DNA of 64,000 bases from Homarus americanus (GCF_018991925.1 NW_024736071.1:7795642-7859641); one strand, 5' to 3'. Shown: positions 20,856 through 32,469, counted from the first letter of the stretch. The notes: generated by a model from the letters alone, not told the origin. A program made the numbers and translations.

Positions 20856-21788
20856 TCACCTGGTGCGTCTGGAGAGTAGCTGCTGCATTTCCACTGGAGC
20901 TCGGGATAAGGAGTCCGCAATCAGGTTGTCCACCCCCTTTATGTGCCGGACTTGTAGATTATAGGGCTGGGTGAGGAGAGCCCAGCGGAGGATTCGCTGG
21001 TTGGAGGTCTTGTTGGTTTGGATGAACGTGAGCGGGTTATGGTCGGTGAAGACTAGGGTGGTTTGTGGGCTAGATTGGAGGTAACATTCAAACTTCTTTA
21101 TTGCCAACACCAGAGCCAGGGCCTCCTTCTCTATGGTCGAGTAGTTGGTCTGATGTTTTTTCAACTTGGCGGAGTAGTATGCCACAGGGTGAAGGACATC
21201 AATGGTTGGGTCGGGTTGTAGAAGCACAGTCCCGACTCCGACACCGCTAGCGTCGATTTGCAGATGGAAGGGCAAGGTGTAGTCAGGTGGGTGGACTACA
21301 GGCTTGGGGGCAAGGAAGGCTTTGAGGCGGTGGAAAGACTGGTCGCACCTCTGGTTCCAGATGTAAGGGACCGCAGAACTGGTAAGGTCTGTGAGGGGTC
21401 CGGCCACGCTGGAGAAGTTACTGCAGAACCGGCGGTAGTAGCCGCACATCCCCAGGAAGCGCATGAGTTCCTTCCTCGTCCTTGGAGTGGGGAAGGACAA
21501 GATGGCTTTAACGTTTGCGTCCTTGGGTCTCACCATACCATGCCCAACGATATGTCCCAGGTAAGTCACTGAGGCCCGGCCAAAAGCAGATTTAGCCAGG
21601 TTTATGGTGAATCCAGTCTCTTGCAATAGTGCGAACAGTATCTCCAAACGAACCAGATGTTCGTCCCAGCCGTCCGACACCACCACCAGGTCATCCAGGT
21701 AGGCGAACGTCCCATCTAGGTCCTGAATCAGGTAATTGATTGCCCTCTGGAATGTGGCCGGAGCATTAGAAAAGCCAAACGCCATAAC
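20856..21788 (-). pseudogene. Gmr1-type RT (C-terminal) and RNase H
   Basis: This reads on from the RT frame upstream after the TAG at 21789. RT motifs are MAFGFSNAPATFQR and the catalytic FAYLDDLVVVSDGW (about 21690), then the thumb (YLGHIVGHG) and FLGMCGYYRRFCSNF. RNase H shows its acidic residues in LQIDASGVGVGTVLLQ, IEKEALALVLAIKKF, VFTDHNPLTFI and HIKGVDNLIADSLSR, ending QLLSRRTR. This is the final domain of the polyprotein; the polypurine tract follows. It is well preserved apart from the upstream stop. Confidence 0.85.
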
Positions 21789-22703
21789 CTAATATTGAAA
21801 AAGACCAAATGGAGTTATAAATGCTGAGATTATTTTTGCCCTATCCGTGAGTCCCACTTGATAATATCCTTTTATCAAGTCCACCGTTGTAATAAATTTT
21901 GCACAGCCTATGCTGTCTATTATATCTTCAATCAAAGGTAAAGGGTAGGAGTCTGAGACAGTGACCTGGTTCACTTTACGATAATCGGTACAGAAACGAA
22001 AACTGCTATCGGGTTTTGGAATGAGAAGGCAAGGTGAAGCCCAGGGGGAGGTACTAGGCTCAGCTAAGTTATGTTTTAACAAAAAATCTACCTTTTTCAT
22101 AATCTCTCTTTTTTGTGGATTTAGCCGATATGCTGATTGCCTAATGGGTTGTACATCATCTGAGATTAGCTTAATATCATGTTTAAGTATATTGCAAAAC
22201 CCTGGGAGGTCTGACGTGACTTTAGGAAATGTTGATAATAACTTAGTGAGATCTTTTGCTTGAGATGGATTCAGAACAGAAAAATACTCATCCAAGTTGT
22301 TGAGTATGTGACTGTTAGCAGGGTTTTCTTTAGGTAGAGGGAAATCTAAATTCTCCAATAGGTCCATGTCATCTGTCTCCGGCTCCGGCCCTGACAAAGC
22401 CATATGCAATACAGGTAGGCTTATAGCCTCTGGGATGTCTTCCTCTGACTGCCTGGAATGGTAAAGTTTCATGAGATTAATGTGAACAAGTTGTGAATGT
22501 TTTCTGCAATCAGGAGTATGGACTATATAGTTGAGGGGAGATAGTTTATTAGCAACTATATAGGGACCAGTAAACTTGCTTTTAAGGGGAGAGCCTGGAA
22601 TGGGTAGAAAGAGTAACACTTTGTCACCTGGAGAAAATGATCTTTCAACTAATTTAGGTTGGGACTTCACCATTTTGTCTTGGACTTTTTTTTGACTGAG
22701 CAA
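21789..22703 (-). pseudogene. Gmr1-type integrase C-terminus joined to RT
   Basis: One open frame links the integrase C-terminal GPY/F-like module (GDKVLLFLPIPGSP, KFTGPYIVANKLSPLNY, HINLMKLYH, about residues 27-85) to the RT N-terminus (LIPKPDSSFRFCTDYRKVN, DSYPLPLIEDIIDSI, FITTVDLIKGYYQVGLT). It ends in TAG just before VMAFGF. The direct physical join of integrase tail to RT head is the strongest evidence for the unusual domain order. The upstream integrase core is in a different frame because of an A-run near 22690. Confidence 0.85.
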
Positions 22704-23520
22704 TGGTTCGGACTTCAGTTAATTTGTCCCGTAAAGTGTCAATGTATTGGGAAACTGTTGCGGGCTTAATAGATGGAGTGTCAAACCACTGCTCCTTTAC
22801 TATTTTAAGGGGTCCCCTAATTTGTCTCCCATATAGTAACTCGAACGGGGAGAAACCCAATGACTCCTGGGGACATTCCCTGATGGCAAAGAGTAACAAG
22901 TCTATGCTTTCATCCCATTCCTTTTGGTGTTCTATACAGTATTTTTTTAGCATTGATTTGAAAGTTTGATGGAACCGTTCCAAGCAACCTTGGGATTGTG
23001 GGTGGTAAGCCGAAGATGTACAATGGTCCACACTGAGGTCTTTCATCACCTGTTTGAAAAGATTGCTTGTAAAATTGGTGCCCTGATCGGATTGGATCTC
23101 TTTAGGAATGCCCACTGAAGTGAAAAGGTGCAAAAGAGGTTTGATTACATTTTTTGAAGTGATGCTTTTAAGGGGAAAAGCCTCAGGATAACGTGTACTG
23201 GTATCCATAACTGTGAGCAGGAATTGATTTCCCTTCTTAGTCTTTGGTAATGGGCCCACACAATCCACAACAATCTTTTCAAATGGTGTAGAAAATACTG
23301 GGATGGGCTTAATGGGAGCTGCTGGTATACTTTCATTTGGTTTTCCTACCATTTGACAAATATGACAAGATTTTAGGTACTTTGACACATCCTTCCTAAG
23401 TCCAGGCCAGTAATAGTGTTGGAGGAGCTTTTTATATGTTTTCAGGATTCCCAAATGTCCTGAAATACCATCATGGGCAAGGGCAATTAATGCTGGTCTG
23501 ACTGAGGAGGGAATTACCAC
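22654..23520 (-). pseudogene. Gmr1-type integrase core
   Basis: The integrase inserts the cDNA into host chromatin. The frame contains an H2C2 zinc motif (HDGISGHLGILKTYKK to CHICQ, about residues 15-55), the DDE core with Asp in VVDCVGPL, Asp in QSDQGTNFTS and Glu in GCLERFHQTF, and the FELLYGRQIRGPL segment. All three catalytic residues are present. It is preceded by TAA at 23536-23538, which separates it from protease. It ends by frameshift at a run of A residues. Codon usage and AT content match the RT part. Confidence 0.85.
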
Positions 23521-23535
23521 TTGATGTATTTCCGA

Positions 23536-24170
23536 TTACGTGTCTAGATGGGTAAGCTCAGGGGGTCTATAGGCCCTTATCAAAACCCCTTCCTGATAAT
23601 AAAAACAAGGAAGGGTGTTAAAATCTTTACCCTCAACTGCCGCATGATGAAATTTATTCAAAGATGGATCAGATTGTTGGGCTTTAATGAGCTCATCCTT
23701 ACTAATGGTCTTATTGTACAGATCTTCTGTGGGTAGGAAGATATTGGAGGTGGTTTTAGATGAAGAGGGCCCATTTCGCACACTTTGTGACCGGGTGACA
23801 GCACAAGATGGGAAAAGGTGAAGAATAGTTTCTTCAAGGTCAGTGGTTGAGTTGACAGGTAAGGGAGAGTCGACTGTCTTTATGTTGGGAACCACTAGAT
23901 CTCCTACCAAGTCATTACCCAATAATAAATGAATGCCGCTCACAGGCATTGGATCTTTCCTAATGGCTACTTGCACTTCCCCAGTAATCAAGGGACATTG
24001 GAGGTGCACTTTAGCTAAGGGATAGGAAGAATGGGATGAGAGATCTGAAATTAGAACACTCTCATTAGTAAATGCTGTAGATCTATCAGGAATGACGTTA
24101 AACAGGAGGATAGATTGTGCTGCGCCCGTATCACGTAGTATACGAATAGGGAAGAACGAGACCCCTCTAT
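23536..24170 (-). pseudogene. Gmr1-type aspartic protease and linker
   Basis: The retropepsin active-site motif DTGA is encoded at 24121-24132 (context ILRDTGAAQSILLF), and the fold continues to IHLLLGNDLVGDLVV at about 23930. A linker of about 120 residues leads to the TAA at 23536-23538. The upstream zinc-knuckle frame differs, so a frameshift lies near 24170. The protease would process the polyprotein. Confidence 0.75.
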
Positions 24171-25579
24171 GATTGAAATTTTTCCCTCATAGGTGAATGA
24201 AAAGAAGAGATCCTGATGGGGCCTTTCCACATTGGTGGTTGCTATTGGTTTGAATTTGGGATCCAGGGAATTACTTTTAGAAGTTCGACACTTTGGGTGT
24301 TTACAAGACTGGATCGTATGGCCTGGTTTTTTACAATAAGAGCAATAAAACTTGGTTGCATCAGGGGGGGTAGGTGTGGGACCTTTCGACCTACCACTCA
24401 CGTCCCCAAGGTTATCATCAGAGGAGGACCTAACATGCTGGAAAGTACCACGTTCACCTACTGCCCAGTGACTCCACCAGCAAGGCGTACGCATCAGCCA
24501 CCTCAGCCGCACGCCCTAAATTAACCTCTCCACGCTCCTCTACATGCTTCAAGATGTGAAATGGTATCTTGCTCTTCCACTCCTCCAGGACTACCAAGTT
24601 TAACAAATCCTGAAATGTGGAGGTCTCTGTAGCCTCTAACCACTTCTTGAAAAACCTAAGCTTTTCTTGAGCAAACTCAACAAAGGTGTGTGAAAATGTT
24701 TTGGTTAGTTTACGAAACTTCTGCCGATATCTATCTGGCGTGATAGCATAAGAGGTGAGGATATTCTTTTTTACGTTATCATAGTCATCAGTCTGGTCTA
24801 AACAGTTATAAACTCTACGAGCCTTACCACATAATTTAGGAACTAACACCGACACCCACTGGTCCTTAGGCCACTCATTCTTCCCGGCTATTTTCTCAAG
24901 TCCTAAATGACCCGTCCATATCGGATTCATCAAACTCGGGAACAAGGGAAGAAGCATTAGCAGGGTTAAAAGCAGCTAGTCTCTCTTTTAATGCCACTTC
25001 TTTTGATTTAAACTCCGATGTTAAGGTGACTTCTGTCTCTTTCACCTGTAGTTCTTTCAGTCTAACCTCCTGCTCCAACTTGGCCTGTTCCAACTTGGCC
25101 TGTTCCAACTTGGCCTGTTCCAACTTGGCCTGTTCCAACTTGGCCTGTTCCAACTTGGCCTGTTCCAACTTTACTCTTTCCTCATGCTCCAACTTGGCCT
25201 GTTCCAACTGGAGTTCTTTCATTTTGATTTGGAACTCGAACCTAGCTCGTTCTATTTCTAAGGCGTCTACTCTTTGTGTTTTTTCTTGAGGGCTAGCCAG
25301 ACCTGAGGCAGCTTCTGAGTGAGGAGGGGTGGTAGATAGTGGTTGAAGTGTATTGGACATGGGCGCTAATTGGTCAACAGCGGATTCTTCTAAAGCTTCT
25401 TGTTGAACCAACATTTCAATTACCTGATTTTTTAACACTTCCTTAGTCATTTGCTGTGAATATGGGATATTGTAATAGGTGGCTATTCCTTTCCATTCTT
25501 TCTTCAGGATATTAACACGTAATTTAGATACGGAAGGATTTTCAATAAAATCCTGGAGATCAAAACCTGAGGTGGTCAT
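24171..25579 (-). pseudogene. Gmr1-type gag with tandem coiled-coil repeat
   Basis: The gag starts at 25579 (MTTSGFDLQDFIENPS). A segment of seven or more 15-nt repeats (about 25075-25172) encodes reiterated KLEQA, within a long charged coiled coil. A capsid-like region follows (GKARRVYNCLDQTDDYDNVK, about 24830; ILTSYAITPDRYRQKF; LVVLEEWKSKIP, about 24600). A CCHC knuckle, CSYCKKPGHTIQSC, lies at 24303-24344. Frame changes near 24900 and 24480 break the frame, or one of them could be programmed. Gag would form the cytoplasmic particle. Confidence 0.75.
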
Positions 25580-26243
25580 TGTTAAGAAAAACTAGATAAA
25601 TTAACTAATGGCCAAAAAGATAAGATAAGTGGATTACCCTAGAAAATATCACGGCAGTGGATAACCAGAAAGTCCCGGAAACTACCCAAGTTTTACCTAG
25701 GGAAATTACACTTATGAATATTGTTCTTCTGATAAGATCCTTAAATAAGGATAAGAGACTTGGAAAGATACTTGAAACAGGAAGGGCGTATTACGGCATT
25801 AATATAAAGATCCGGATAAACAACCCTTGAGTTACTTTATTATTGACCCGGAATGAGATAATGAGAAGAACAATAATTGAGGCTTTATAATTATGGGGTC
25901 CTGGTAGAGCTGGGCATCCCAAGATATCACTTCACCCTAAACTAGTGACTATGGAACAGCCTACTCTGGAGCGAGGGTACGGCATTAAACAGATCCGGAT
26001 TCTTCCCTACACTCGATAAGACTTACTACACTACTGCCTACGTGTAATAACAGGTAAGCCTTATGACACTCGGAACCTAATATCCTACGTCTGTCACTCT
26101 TACTGTACGATAATACCAATATATGCACACACATATGAAGGGAACTTTAAACCACCGTAAAGCAATTGTGAATAGAAGTGACTGGGAGGAATAATTAACA
26201 AGGAGTAACAAGGGGGGAAGAAATATGGCACTTAAGGTCGGGT
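25580..26243 (-). other. Untranslated leader of the Gmr1-type element
   Basis: About 660 bp lies between the primer site and the gag start. It has no long frame and no recognised structure. Confidence 0.6.
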
Positions 26244-26259
26244 CCTGTTACGGTCGCCA
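26244..26259 (-). other. tRNA primer-binding site of the Gmr1-type element
   Basis: The minus strand reads TGGCGACCGTAACAGG about 2 bp from the 5' LTR. It begins with TGG as expected. It resembles the arginine-tRNA type sites known from some insect gypsy elements; that match is from memory and should be tested. Confidence 0.6.
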
Positions 26260-26261
26260 TT

Positions 26262-26886
26262 AGTTACGAGTTGGGGATTTAGAAACTGGTTTAGAATATA
26301 GTAAAAAGTCTACCCAGATCCCAACAGGCAACAACAATAAAATAACTAAACAAACAAAGACAATCGGACAATAAAAGGGTAGACAAAGGATGCGAGTTTT
26401 TATTGTGTATAATAAAGTACAATAAATTCCTTAACAAAATATCCAGCTTTCTATAATTTACCCTTAACCATACTTAACTTAAACATATGCAACATTGGCT
26501 TAACAGTATATACATATTTATACAACATACAACAATCTGAAGCAAGTGGAGGTGGGAGGTAATATAGGGTTACAATACTCAAGTGCGGTGCTGAAGTGTC
26601 TGACGAGTAGAGCTGAGTACTGAAGAAGATGGTAGGTAGTCACTGTGCCGTAGGTTTCCAGGATAGGTAATCCAAGTGTGGTCACTTCCCAGAGTGAACT
26701 GAACTCTCCTCGATCCGGAGCTGATGAGGAAGAGTTGGAGGAGGTGACCCAACAACCAGGATATGGAGAAAGGAAACCCTGAGTGGTGACTAAGACTAGT
26801 CATACTCGGGTCGCGTCCCTAGATGGCGTTGCTCGGTAGTGCTGGGTAGTTAGATCATGACACAATAGATGGCGTGGCTCGTAATA
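26262..26886 (-). repeat. 5' LTR of the Gmr1-type element
   Basis: This is the partner of 20187-20806. It ends at the CTTG target duplication (26887-26890). Confidence 0.8.
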
Positions 26887-26933
26887 CTTGGGATAGAAAA
26901 TAATCAAAACACTTAGTTTACAAAATTGTAACA
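26887..26933 (-). repeat. 3' LTR of the outer gypsy element, second part
   Basis: This resumes the LTR broken at 20186. On the minus strand the LTR starts TGTTACAATTTTG. An uninterrupted version of the junction exists at 34640-34694 and shows the empty site GTTGCTTGG. The polypurine tract of the outer element (26936-26946, CCCCCTCCC on the plus strand) is adjacent. Confidence 0.75.
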
Positions 26934-26970
26934 CTACCCCCTCCCTAATCCTTGTGTCGTCCCGACACAC

Positions 26971-28345
26971 TCATTCATTATATACATGATAATTCTGAAA
27001 CTTCGTAGGTCTCCTCTTTTTCTGCTGCTGCCGCCGACGTACTAAGATATCTTCAGAGTCTTCCCTTGGCGCAATAACTTCAGTTACACCGTCAGATCGG
27101 TCCCCCTCTCCTGTCAAGTCCAATTCCGCTAAGAGGGAACAGTGCTCTTCTTCCTGGTCCATGGTCGGGTTCCCTGGATCAGTACGGTTCTGAGTTCTTC
27201 CAGGATCTCCGGCCTGGTCCTCGTCGGTGGTAGGTGACTGCGCCTCAGAGTCTTCTCAGGTGCACTGCCCTGGCCCATGATACTGCCACAGATGATTGAC
27301 GTGGACTACCTTTGGCTGAGCCTTCCTTCTTCCCCTGATGCGGTAGGTCACATCTGAATGGCATTCCACTACAGTGTTTGGTCCTTCCCATGGACTCTTC
27401 AACTTTGATGACTGGCCGTTCTTCCGTAGAGGGTTGTACAGGCACACCTTATCACCGTCCTTGTAACAGACCTGGCTTGCTTTGTCATCATGAGTGCGCT
27501 TCATCATTTCACCCGAGAACTCCAGAGCTCCTCGAACTTGATGGTGAAACTTCGTCAACCTTAACTGGTGGTTTCTTCAGGAGGTTCTTCATCAGGTGGT
27601 CTTCCTGTCAGCAGGTCCACTTGCAGCCTCAGTTCGTGACCCAGCATCAGTTTTGCTGGTATGTATCCAGTTGACTCGTGGGCAGCCGACCGATATGCCA
27701 TCGGCAGAGCAGGCAGCTTCTGGTCCCATTCTGTCTGCCCCCTCAACACAGTACTTGGCCAGTTCTTGTCCCAAGGTCCAATTAAACTTTACGACTATTC
27801 CATCTGACTGTGGCTTAAGTGGAGTGGTCCTAGTCTTCCTTATGCCCAAAAGTTTACAGCACTCACTGAACACAGCTGACTCAAAGTTTTTGCCCTGGTC
27901 CGAGTGCAACTCGTGGGGCACACCAAACCAGCAGAAGAACTGGTCCACCAGCACCCTGGCAGCAGTTGTGGCTTCTGGTCACTTAGTGAAGTAATCCATG
28001 GCCACACAGATGTACCCATTCCCATCTACAGTGAGTGGCAGAGGTCCTGCAATATCTACTGCGACCCTCTCCATTGGTGCTCCTGCCTGGTACAACTGCA
28101 TTGAGGCACGAGTGTGCAGCTTTGTTCCCTTCTTTGCGCAGCAGACATCGTATGACCGGCACCATTCTACCACATCCTTTCGCATGCCAACCCAGTAAAA
28201 CATTTGCTGCAGGCGACTCAGGGTCTTCTTCACTCCCAGTTGTCCACTCGCTGGATTGTTGTGCGTCTCCCTCAGAATTTCTGACCTCATCTTCCGGAGA
28301 AGTACTGTCTGCCAGTACCTGTTGATGCCATCGGTAATCACCCAC
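26971..28345 (-). pseudogene. Outer gypsy integrase
   Basis: Successive frames on the minus strand give an H2C2 region (HNNPASGQLGVKKTLSRLQQ, then CRSYDVCCAKK, about 28150-28260), Asp in VAVDIAGPLP (about 28050), Asp in HSDQGKNFES (about 27905), a damaged third site near PQSDGIVVKFNWT where the usual Glu is not seen (about 27800), the GPY/F-like tail YKDGDKVCLYNP to VVHVNHLWQYH (about 27290-27470), and a terminal tail ending FQNYHVYNE at 26971. Several frameshifts occur (near 27240, 27570 and 27970). The order is conventional, with integrase last. RT and RNase H are missing upstream, apparently by internal deletion. Confidence 0.75.
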
Positions 28346-30640
28346 TGGGGCTGCAGCAGACAATCCTTCAGCCGAAGAGCATCCCTCTATGCCCAGCAGT
28401 TTTTAGTTGCAGGACTTGCTCCAGAGATCGTCTCCCATGCTGGCCGCACTGAGTTCTGGTTCGTCCACTCGACCATTGGTTGCAGTTCTTGGCCTTCCAG
28501 CTGCAGCTTCTCAAGGCCTTCCCCAGCAACGGCTGGATCCTCCTCCACTGTAGTGGGACTACACTTCTTGGGAACTGCCTCTCTCCTTCAACACTGCTGA
28601 CTATCGGCCTCCACCACTCCCAAGCGGGTATGCAAGGCACCGGTCACCTCCGATCTTTGGGAAATATCTCTTGTCTGCCGAGCGGTAATCTTAGCATTTG
28701 CATGCTACACATTCCTCAGCGGTACCCATTTTCCCTTTATTGTCAAATGCCTTGAGCCAAGGTCCAGTTGACATTTACGAGGTAGGAGGTAGTCTAGGCC
28801 CAGGATGCAAGGGTCTTCCATATCCGCTACATAAACCTGTAGGGTTTCTTCTTCCCCTCCTAGCTTGATGCTGATGTCCACTGGATCCCTTTAGTACTGC
28901 GCATTGTCCAGTTATCTGGCACTGCTGCGACGTCTCGGGCAGTTTTCGATGACTAACCACGTCCGGCCTCATAAAAGTCTGATCCGAGGCTGTGCTAATC
29001 ACCAATAGACACCTTATGTCATCGATCTCAACTTCAACCTGGTCACTGCTTACGGTGGCTCGGTTGCATTTTGTTAACAGTGGGGCTCTGGTGAGACAGG
29101 CTGGTCGTTACCCCTCAGCACCAGCCATCTCTAGTTTTCCCGTCTTTGTGGGCTGCTCTGCTTTCCCTTTCTTGGAATTCTGTGGACACTTAGTCTGGAA
29201 GTGTCCATTTTCTCCACACATCCAACATCATCTCTTCTCCACGTTCTTTTCGGTATTGCCCTGCTCTCGCTCTCGTTTCAGCTTGTAACAGTCTTCCTGT
29301 TTATGCCCAATCTTTTCACAATACCAGCAGGTTCCTTTAAATCTCTCCGTCTCTTGTACTTGACCCTTTCGTGCTCTAAACTCTGAGTTGAACTGCGTCC
29401 TGGAGCTTGTAGACTTGCCGATTGGGACTGCTTCACCTGAATCTTGAGCTGCATGCTGTCCAATGCGTCCACAATCTGGCCCCTCAACAACACGGCTAAC
29501 AGATCAGGTGATCAGGTGATGCTCCAGGGTACGCCCTATGAGCCATACTTTCCAGAACTTGAGCAAGCTGTTGCAGTGTTTCACCTCGATTACGGATACG
29601 AGTATGGAATCTGACCCTGTATACCTCATTTTGGTGATTGGTTCAATACCTTCGTTCCAATACCTTTACCAGTGACATGTAACTGCTACGCTCTTCTCCT
29701 GTCAACTGGCTGAAAACCTCCATAGCCGCGCCCTTAAGACTCGTGGCTAATTGTAATGCACACTGCTTGTCGTCCCTCCCGTTTTGTTACGCTTATAGCT
29801 CAAACTGTGCATGGTATGCTTCTTATGAGACCTTGCCATCGAATTCCTTTGGTTTCTTCACTAGTACTCTTGGATAGTTCATCACTTCACTTGACGTAGC
29901 TCGGGGTTTGAACTCAGGTGCTCTGCAATTCAGTTCAACATTTCCCTATTCCACACACTTATCGTATTTTCCAAAATTTTCAACACTATGCATTTCACTC
30001 GGAGCGTGAACAAAGGATATTTCGTGCACACCGTCCCAATTATAGGGGTCAATGGATCTTGGCTGATACCCTGCTGTTGGACAATTCTCCAGAGCTTTCA
30101 TCCTGCTACTGACTTTCTGTAGCTGACTGTTTACCACTGTTATCTCCTGTTGTACCTCTGTGATATCACCGCTCACTTTTTGTTTGTGCTCTTTCAATTT
30201 TTCACCCACTTCCTCTTTTGTCGCTCCTAGTTCAACTTGCACCTCACGAAATGCATTACCCCATCTGTTACACATCACTTGTAGAACCTCATCTCGTTCA
30301 TGAATTTTCCTGTCGATCTCTCCCTGCAACTGTTGTAGTTGCTGCTCCTGTTCTTCTCTCTGTTCCTGCAGTTGTTCCTGAATTTTCTCTTGCAGCTGCA
30401 CATTTTCATGTTTCTGCTCTTCTCGTTGTTCTTGTAGCTGTTCTTGCAACCTTATTTGTTGCTCCTTCTATTCTTTCAGTAGTTGTTTCTGTTCTTCTCG
30501 TTGTGATTGTAGCAATTCTTGCAACCTTGTTTGTTGCTCCTTCTGCTCTTCCCGTTATGATTGTAGGAATTACATCAGATCAGCCATTGAAATTTCCCCT
30601 TGACTGGCCTGGCTTCTGGTCTGGACACTGCGACCTTCCA
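28346..30640 (-). pseudogene. Outer gypsy gag and decayed protease
   Basis: The gag starts at ATG 30640 (MEGRSVQTRSQASQGEIS). It has a long Gln/Glu-rich coiled coil built from repeated REEQKEQQ and LQEQLQEQ-type units (about 30300-30580), broken by stops, then a capsid-like region and two CCHC knuckles: CWYCEKIGHKQEDC (about 29290-29335) and CWMCGENGHFQTKC (about 29180-29230). The protease site looks eroded (ISTASDQTFMRPD near 28990, where a DTG would be expected). Between this and integrase there are only a few hundred bases, too little for RT and RNase H. No intact product is possible. Confidence 0.7.
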
Positions 30641-30659
30641 TCTTGACTGATATCTCACT

Positions 30660-30812
30660 GCTAGGCTATCCCACTCCTGATACGCCTCGTCAGATGCTTC
30701 TCGAACATCCTAGAATCCTCCAAAGGCGCCTGGGAGATTCTTTGAACAATAATAAGTAAATTGTAACCAAAATGATGTAATATATTCTATAATATTCGTA
30801 CATAATTAATAC
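30660..30812 (-). repeat. 5' LTR remnant of the outer gypsy element
   Basis: This matches 19975-20140 of the 3' LTR. It is interrupted at about 30812 by other elements and resumes at 34614-34694. Much of the LTR segment nearest gag is deleted. Confidence 0.6.
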
Positions 30813-30824
30813 AGCCTCGTAGGC

Positions 30825-31448
30825 TGACACAACAAATTGATTCACTATCGAAACCTTTAAGACACAAATGATACTAAAACATCGAAACATCAAAAGAACT
30901 GCTTTAAACATATAGAATAAAAATAAAGCATTGGATTACGTTAACACTGCCTAAACATATAAATAACTAACACTGAAATTAACTAAATGTAACTAAGCAA
31001 ACACTGATGAACATAAATAGGTACTCACATAGATATACCACATTGGTGGTGACAGGAACAATCACAGAAATAAAAATGAAGTATAAGTAACAGGTGACAA
31101 GTGTCACTCAAAAGAACGTGAACTGAATGACGAGAGGACTGGACTGACCTCTGTCTACAGGTGGAGTACTATATATAGGGTCGTTTCCCGCCAATGCCAC
31201 CAGCCTGTGAAACATGGGTCGTTTAACGATGCAGATGGTCGTTAGAGAAACAAAGAATGCTTGTTACAATACTAAATGAAGAAATAAGATGGGCTTGAAC
31301 AAATAATACCAGTTAAAACCTTAACAGCACAGGGTAAGGTGACTAGATTATATAATAGTAAATATAACACATCATTACAGGAATAATATGGAACAACACG
31401 GAAGCATGTTATATAAAAAAAATTGAAAAATAAGACAGGGTCGTAACA
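30825..31448 (-). repeat. 3' LTR of a second RT-last gypsy family
   Basis: On the minus strand it starts TGTTACGACCC, directly after a purine tract (complement of CTTCCCCCCATC, 31449-31460). It contains TATATATA at about 31171-31178. The far end is tentatively TGTCA at 30825. It is bordered by a small perfect hairpin, CAGCCTCGTAGGCTG (30812-30826). Confidence 0.55.
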
Positions 31449-31503
31449 CTTCCCCCCATCAAATAAAATTTTGCTTGCACAAATTTTGATATGACATAAG
31501 TGT

Positions 31504-32469
31504 TCATTCTGTGGGTCTAGATAACAGATCGGCCAGCACATTGTCTGAACCCTTAACATGTGTAACATGTAATTTATAGTTCTGAAGGAACAAACTCCAG
31601 CGAATTAATCTCCGGTTTTTTAACTTGAATGTTTTGAGAAACTGCAATGGTTTGTGATCTGTATAAATTACATTAGGCCTACTTGGTAATAAATAATAAC
31701 TGAAATGCTGCAAAGCTAGGATAATTGACAGTAATTCTTTTTCCACAGTTGCATAGCGGGTTTGAGCTAGATTAAATTTTTTACTATAAAATGCCACTGG
31801 GTGGTCTACACTGTCATCATCCTCTTGCAACAGGGCAGAACCTGCAGCAAGACCACTAGCATCACAGGCTAGCTTGAAAAGCTTAGAAAAATTAGGGGCT
31901 CTCAAAATAGGGTATGAGCATAATACATTTTTCAAGCTTAGAAAAGAATCCTGACACCTTGAAGTCCAACAAAAAATATTACCCTTCTTCAACAAATCAG
32001 TAAGGGGTAGTGCCAACTCGGCAAAATTACAAATATATCTCCGGTAATAATCCACACAACCCAAAAATCTGCGGACTTGTCGTTTGTTACATGGAACAGG
32101 CATCTGAGAAATAGTGTTACACCTTGCTGTGGGAGAAGCAAGTTTTCCCAACTCAATTACATGTCCCAGATACAAAAGTTGAGCACAAACAAATTCTGAC
32201 TTAGCAAAGTTTATAACAAGTCCTACATTTTCTAACTCAGTGAAGAGAGAGTCTAGCTGACATAAATGGTCTGACCAAGCATCAGAAAAAATTACAACAT
32301 CATCTAAATATACTACACAACCAGGCAAATTGGCCGTGACTTGTGACATCAGCCTTTGAAAGGTGGCAGGGGCATTGCAAAGCCCGAAAGGCATGACATT
32401 AAATTCATAGGTCTTACCTAATGTCACAAAACTGGAGATGTCTTTAGCACGACGGGTTAGGTTAGTCAA
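31504..32469 (-). pseudogene. Second RT-last gypsy: RT and RNase H
   Basis: This is a single clean frame of 321 codons. RT motifs are YEFNVMPFGLCNAPATFQRL, the catalytic VVYLDDVVIFSDAW, YLGHVIELGK and FLGCVDYYRRYICNF. RNase H residues lie in LACDASGLAAGSALLQ, VEKELLSIILALQHF, IYTDHKPLQFLKTF and HVKGSDNVLADLLSRPTE. The frame ends with a stop and is followed after about 45 bp by the polypurine tract and LTR, so no integrase lies downstream. This implies integrase was upstream, as in the 20-26 kb element, although that part is lost: the frame is cut at about 32470, where a gag in opposite orientation begins. Confidence 0.8.

Larger units (their letters stand above)
20187..26886 (-). mobile_element. 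Gypsy element with integrase-before-RT order (Gmr1-type)
   Basis: This is a nearly full-length Ty3/gypsy retrotransposon on the minus strand. LTRs are 20187-20806 and about 26262-26886, and CTTG flanks it (20183-20186 and 26887-26890). A primer-binding site (26244-26259) and polypurine tract (20807-20822) sit at the expected places. The polyprotein order is gag, protease, integrase, RT, RNase H, with nothing after RNase H. That is the order described for the Gmr1 group and not the usual gypsy order. Lesions: gag frame changes near 24900 and 24480, a shift near 24170, TAA at 23536-23538, a frameshift in an A-run near 22690, and TAG at 21789-21791. The near-identical LTRs suggest a fairly recent insertion. 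Confidence 0.85.
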
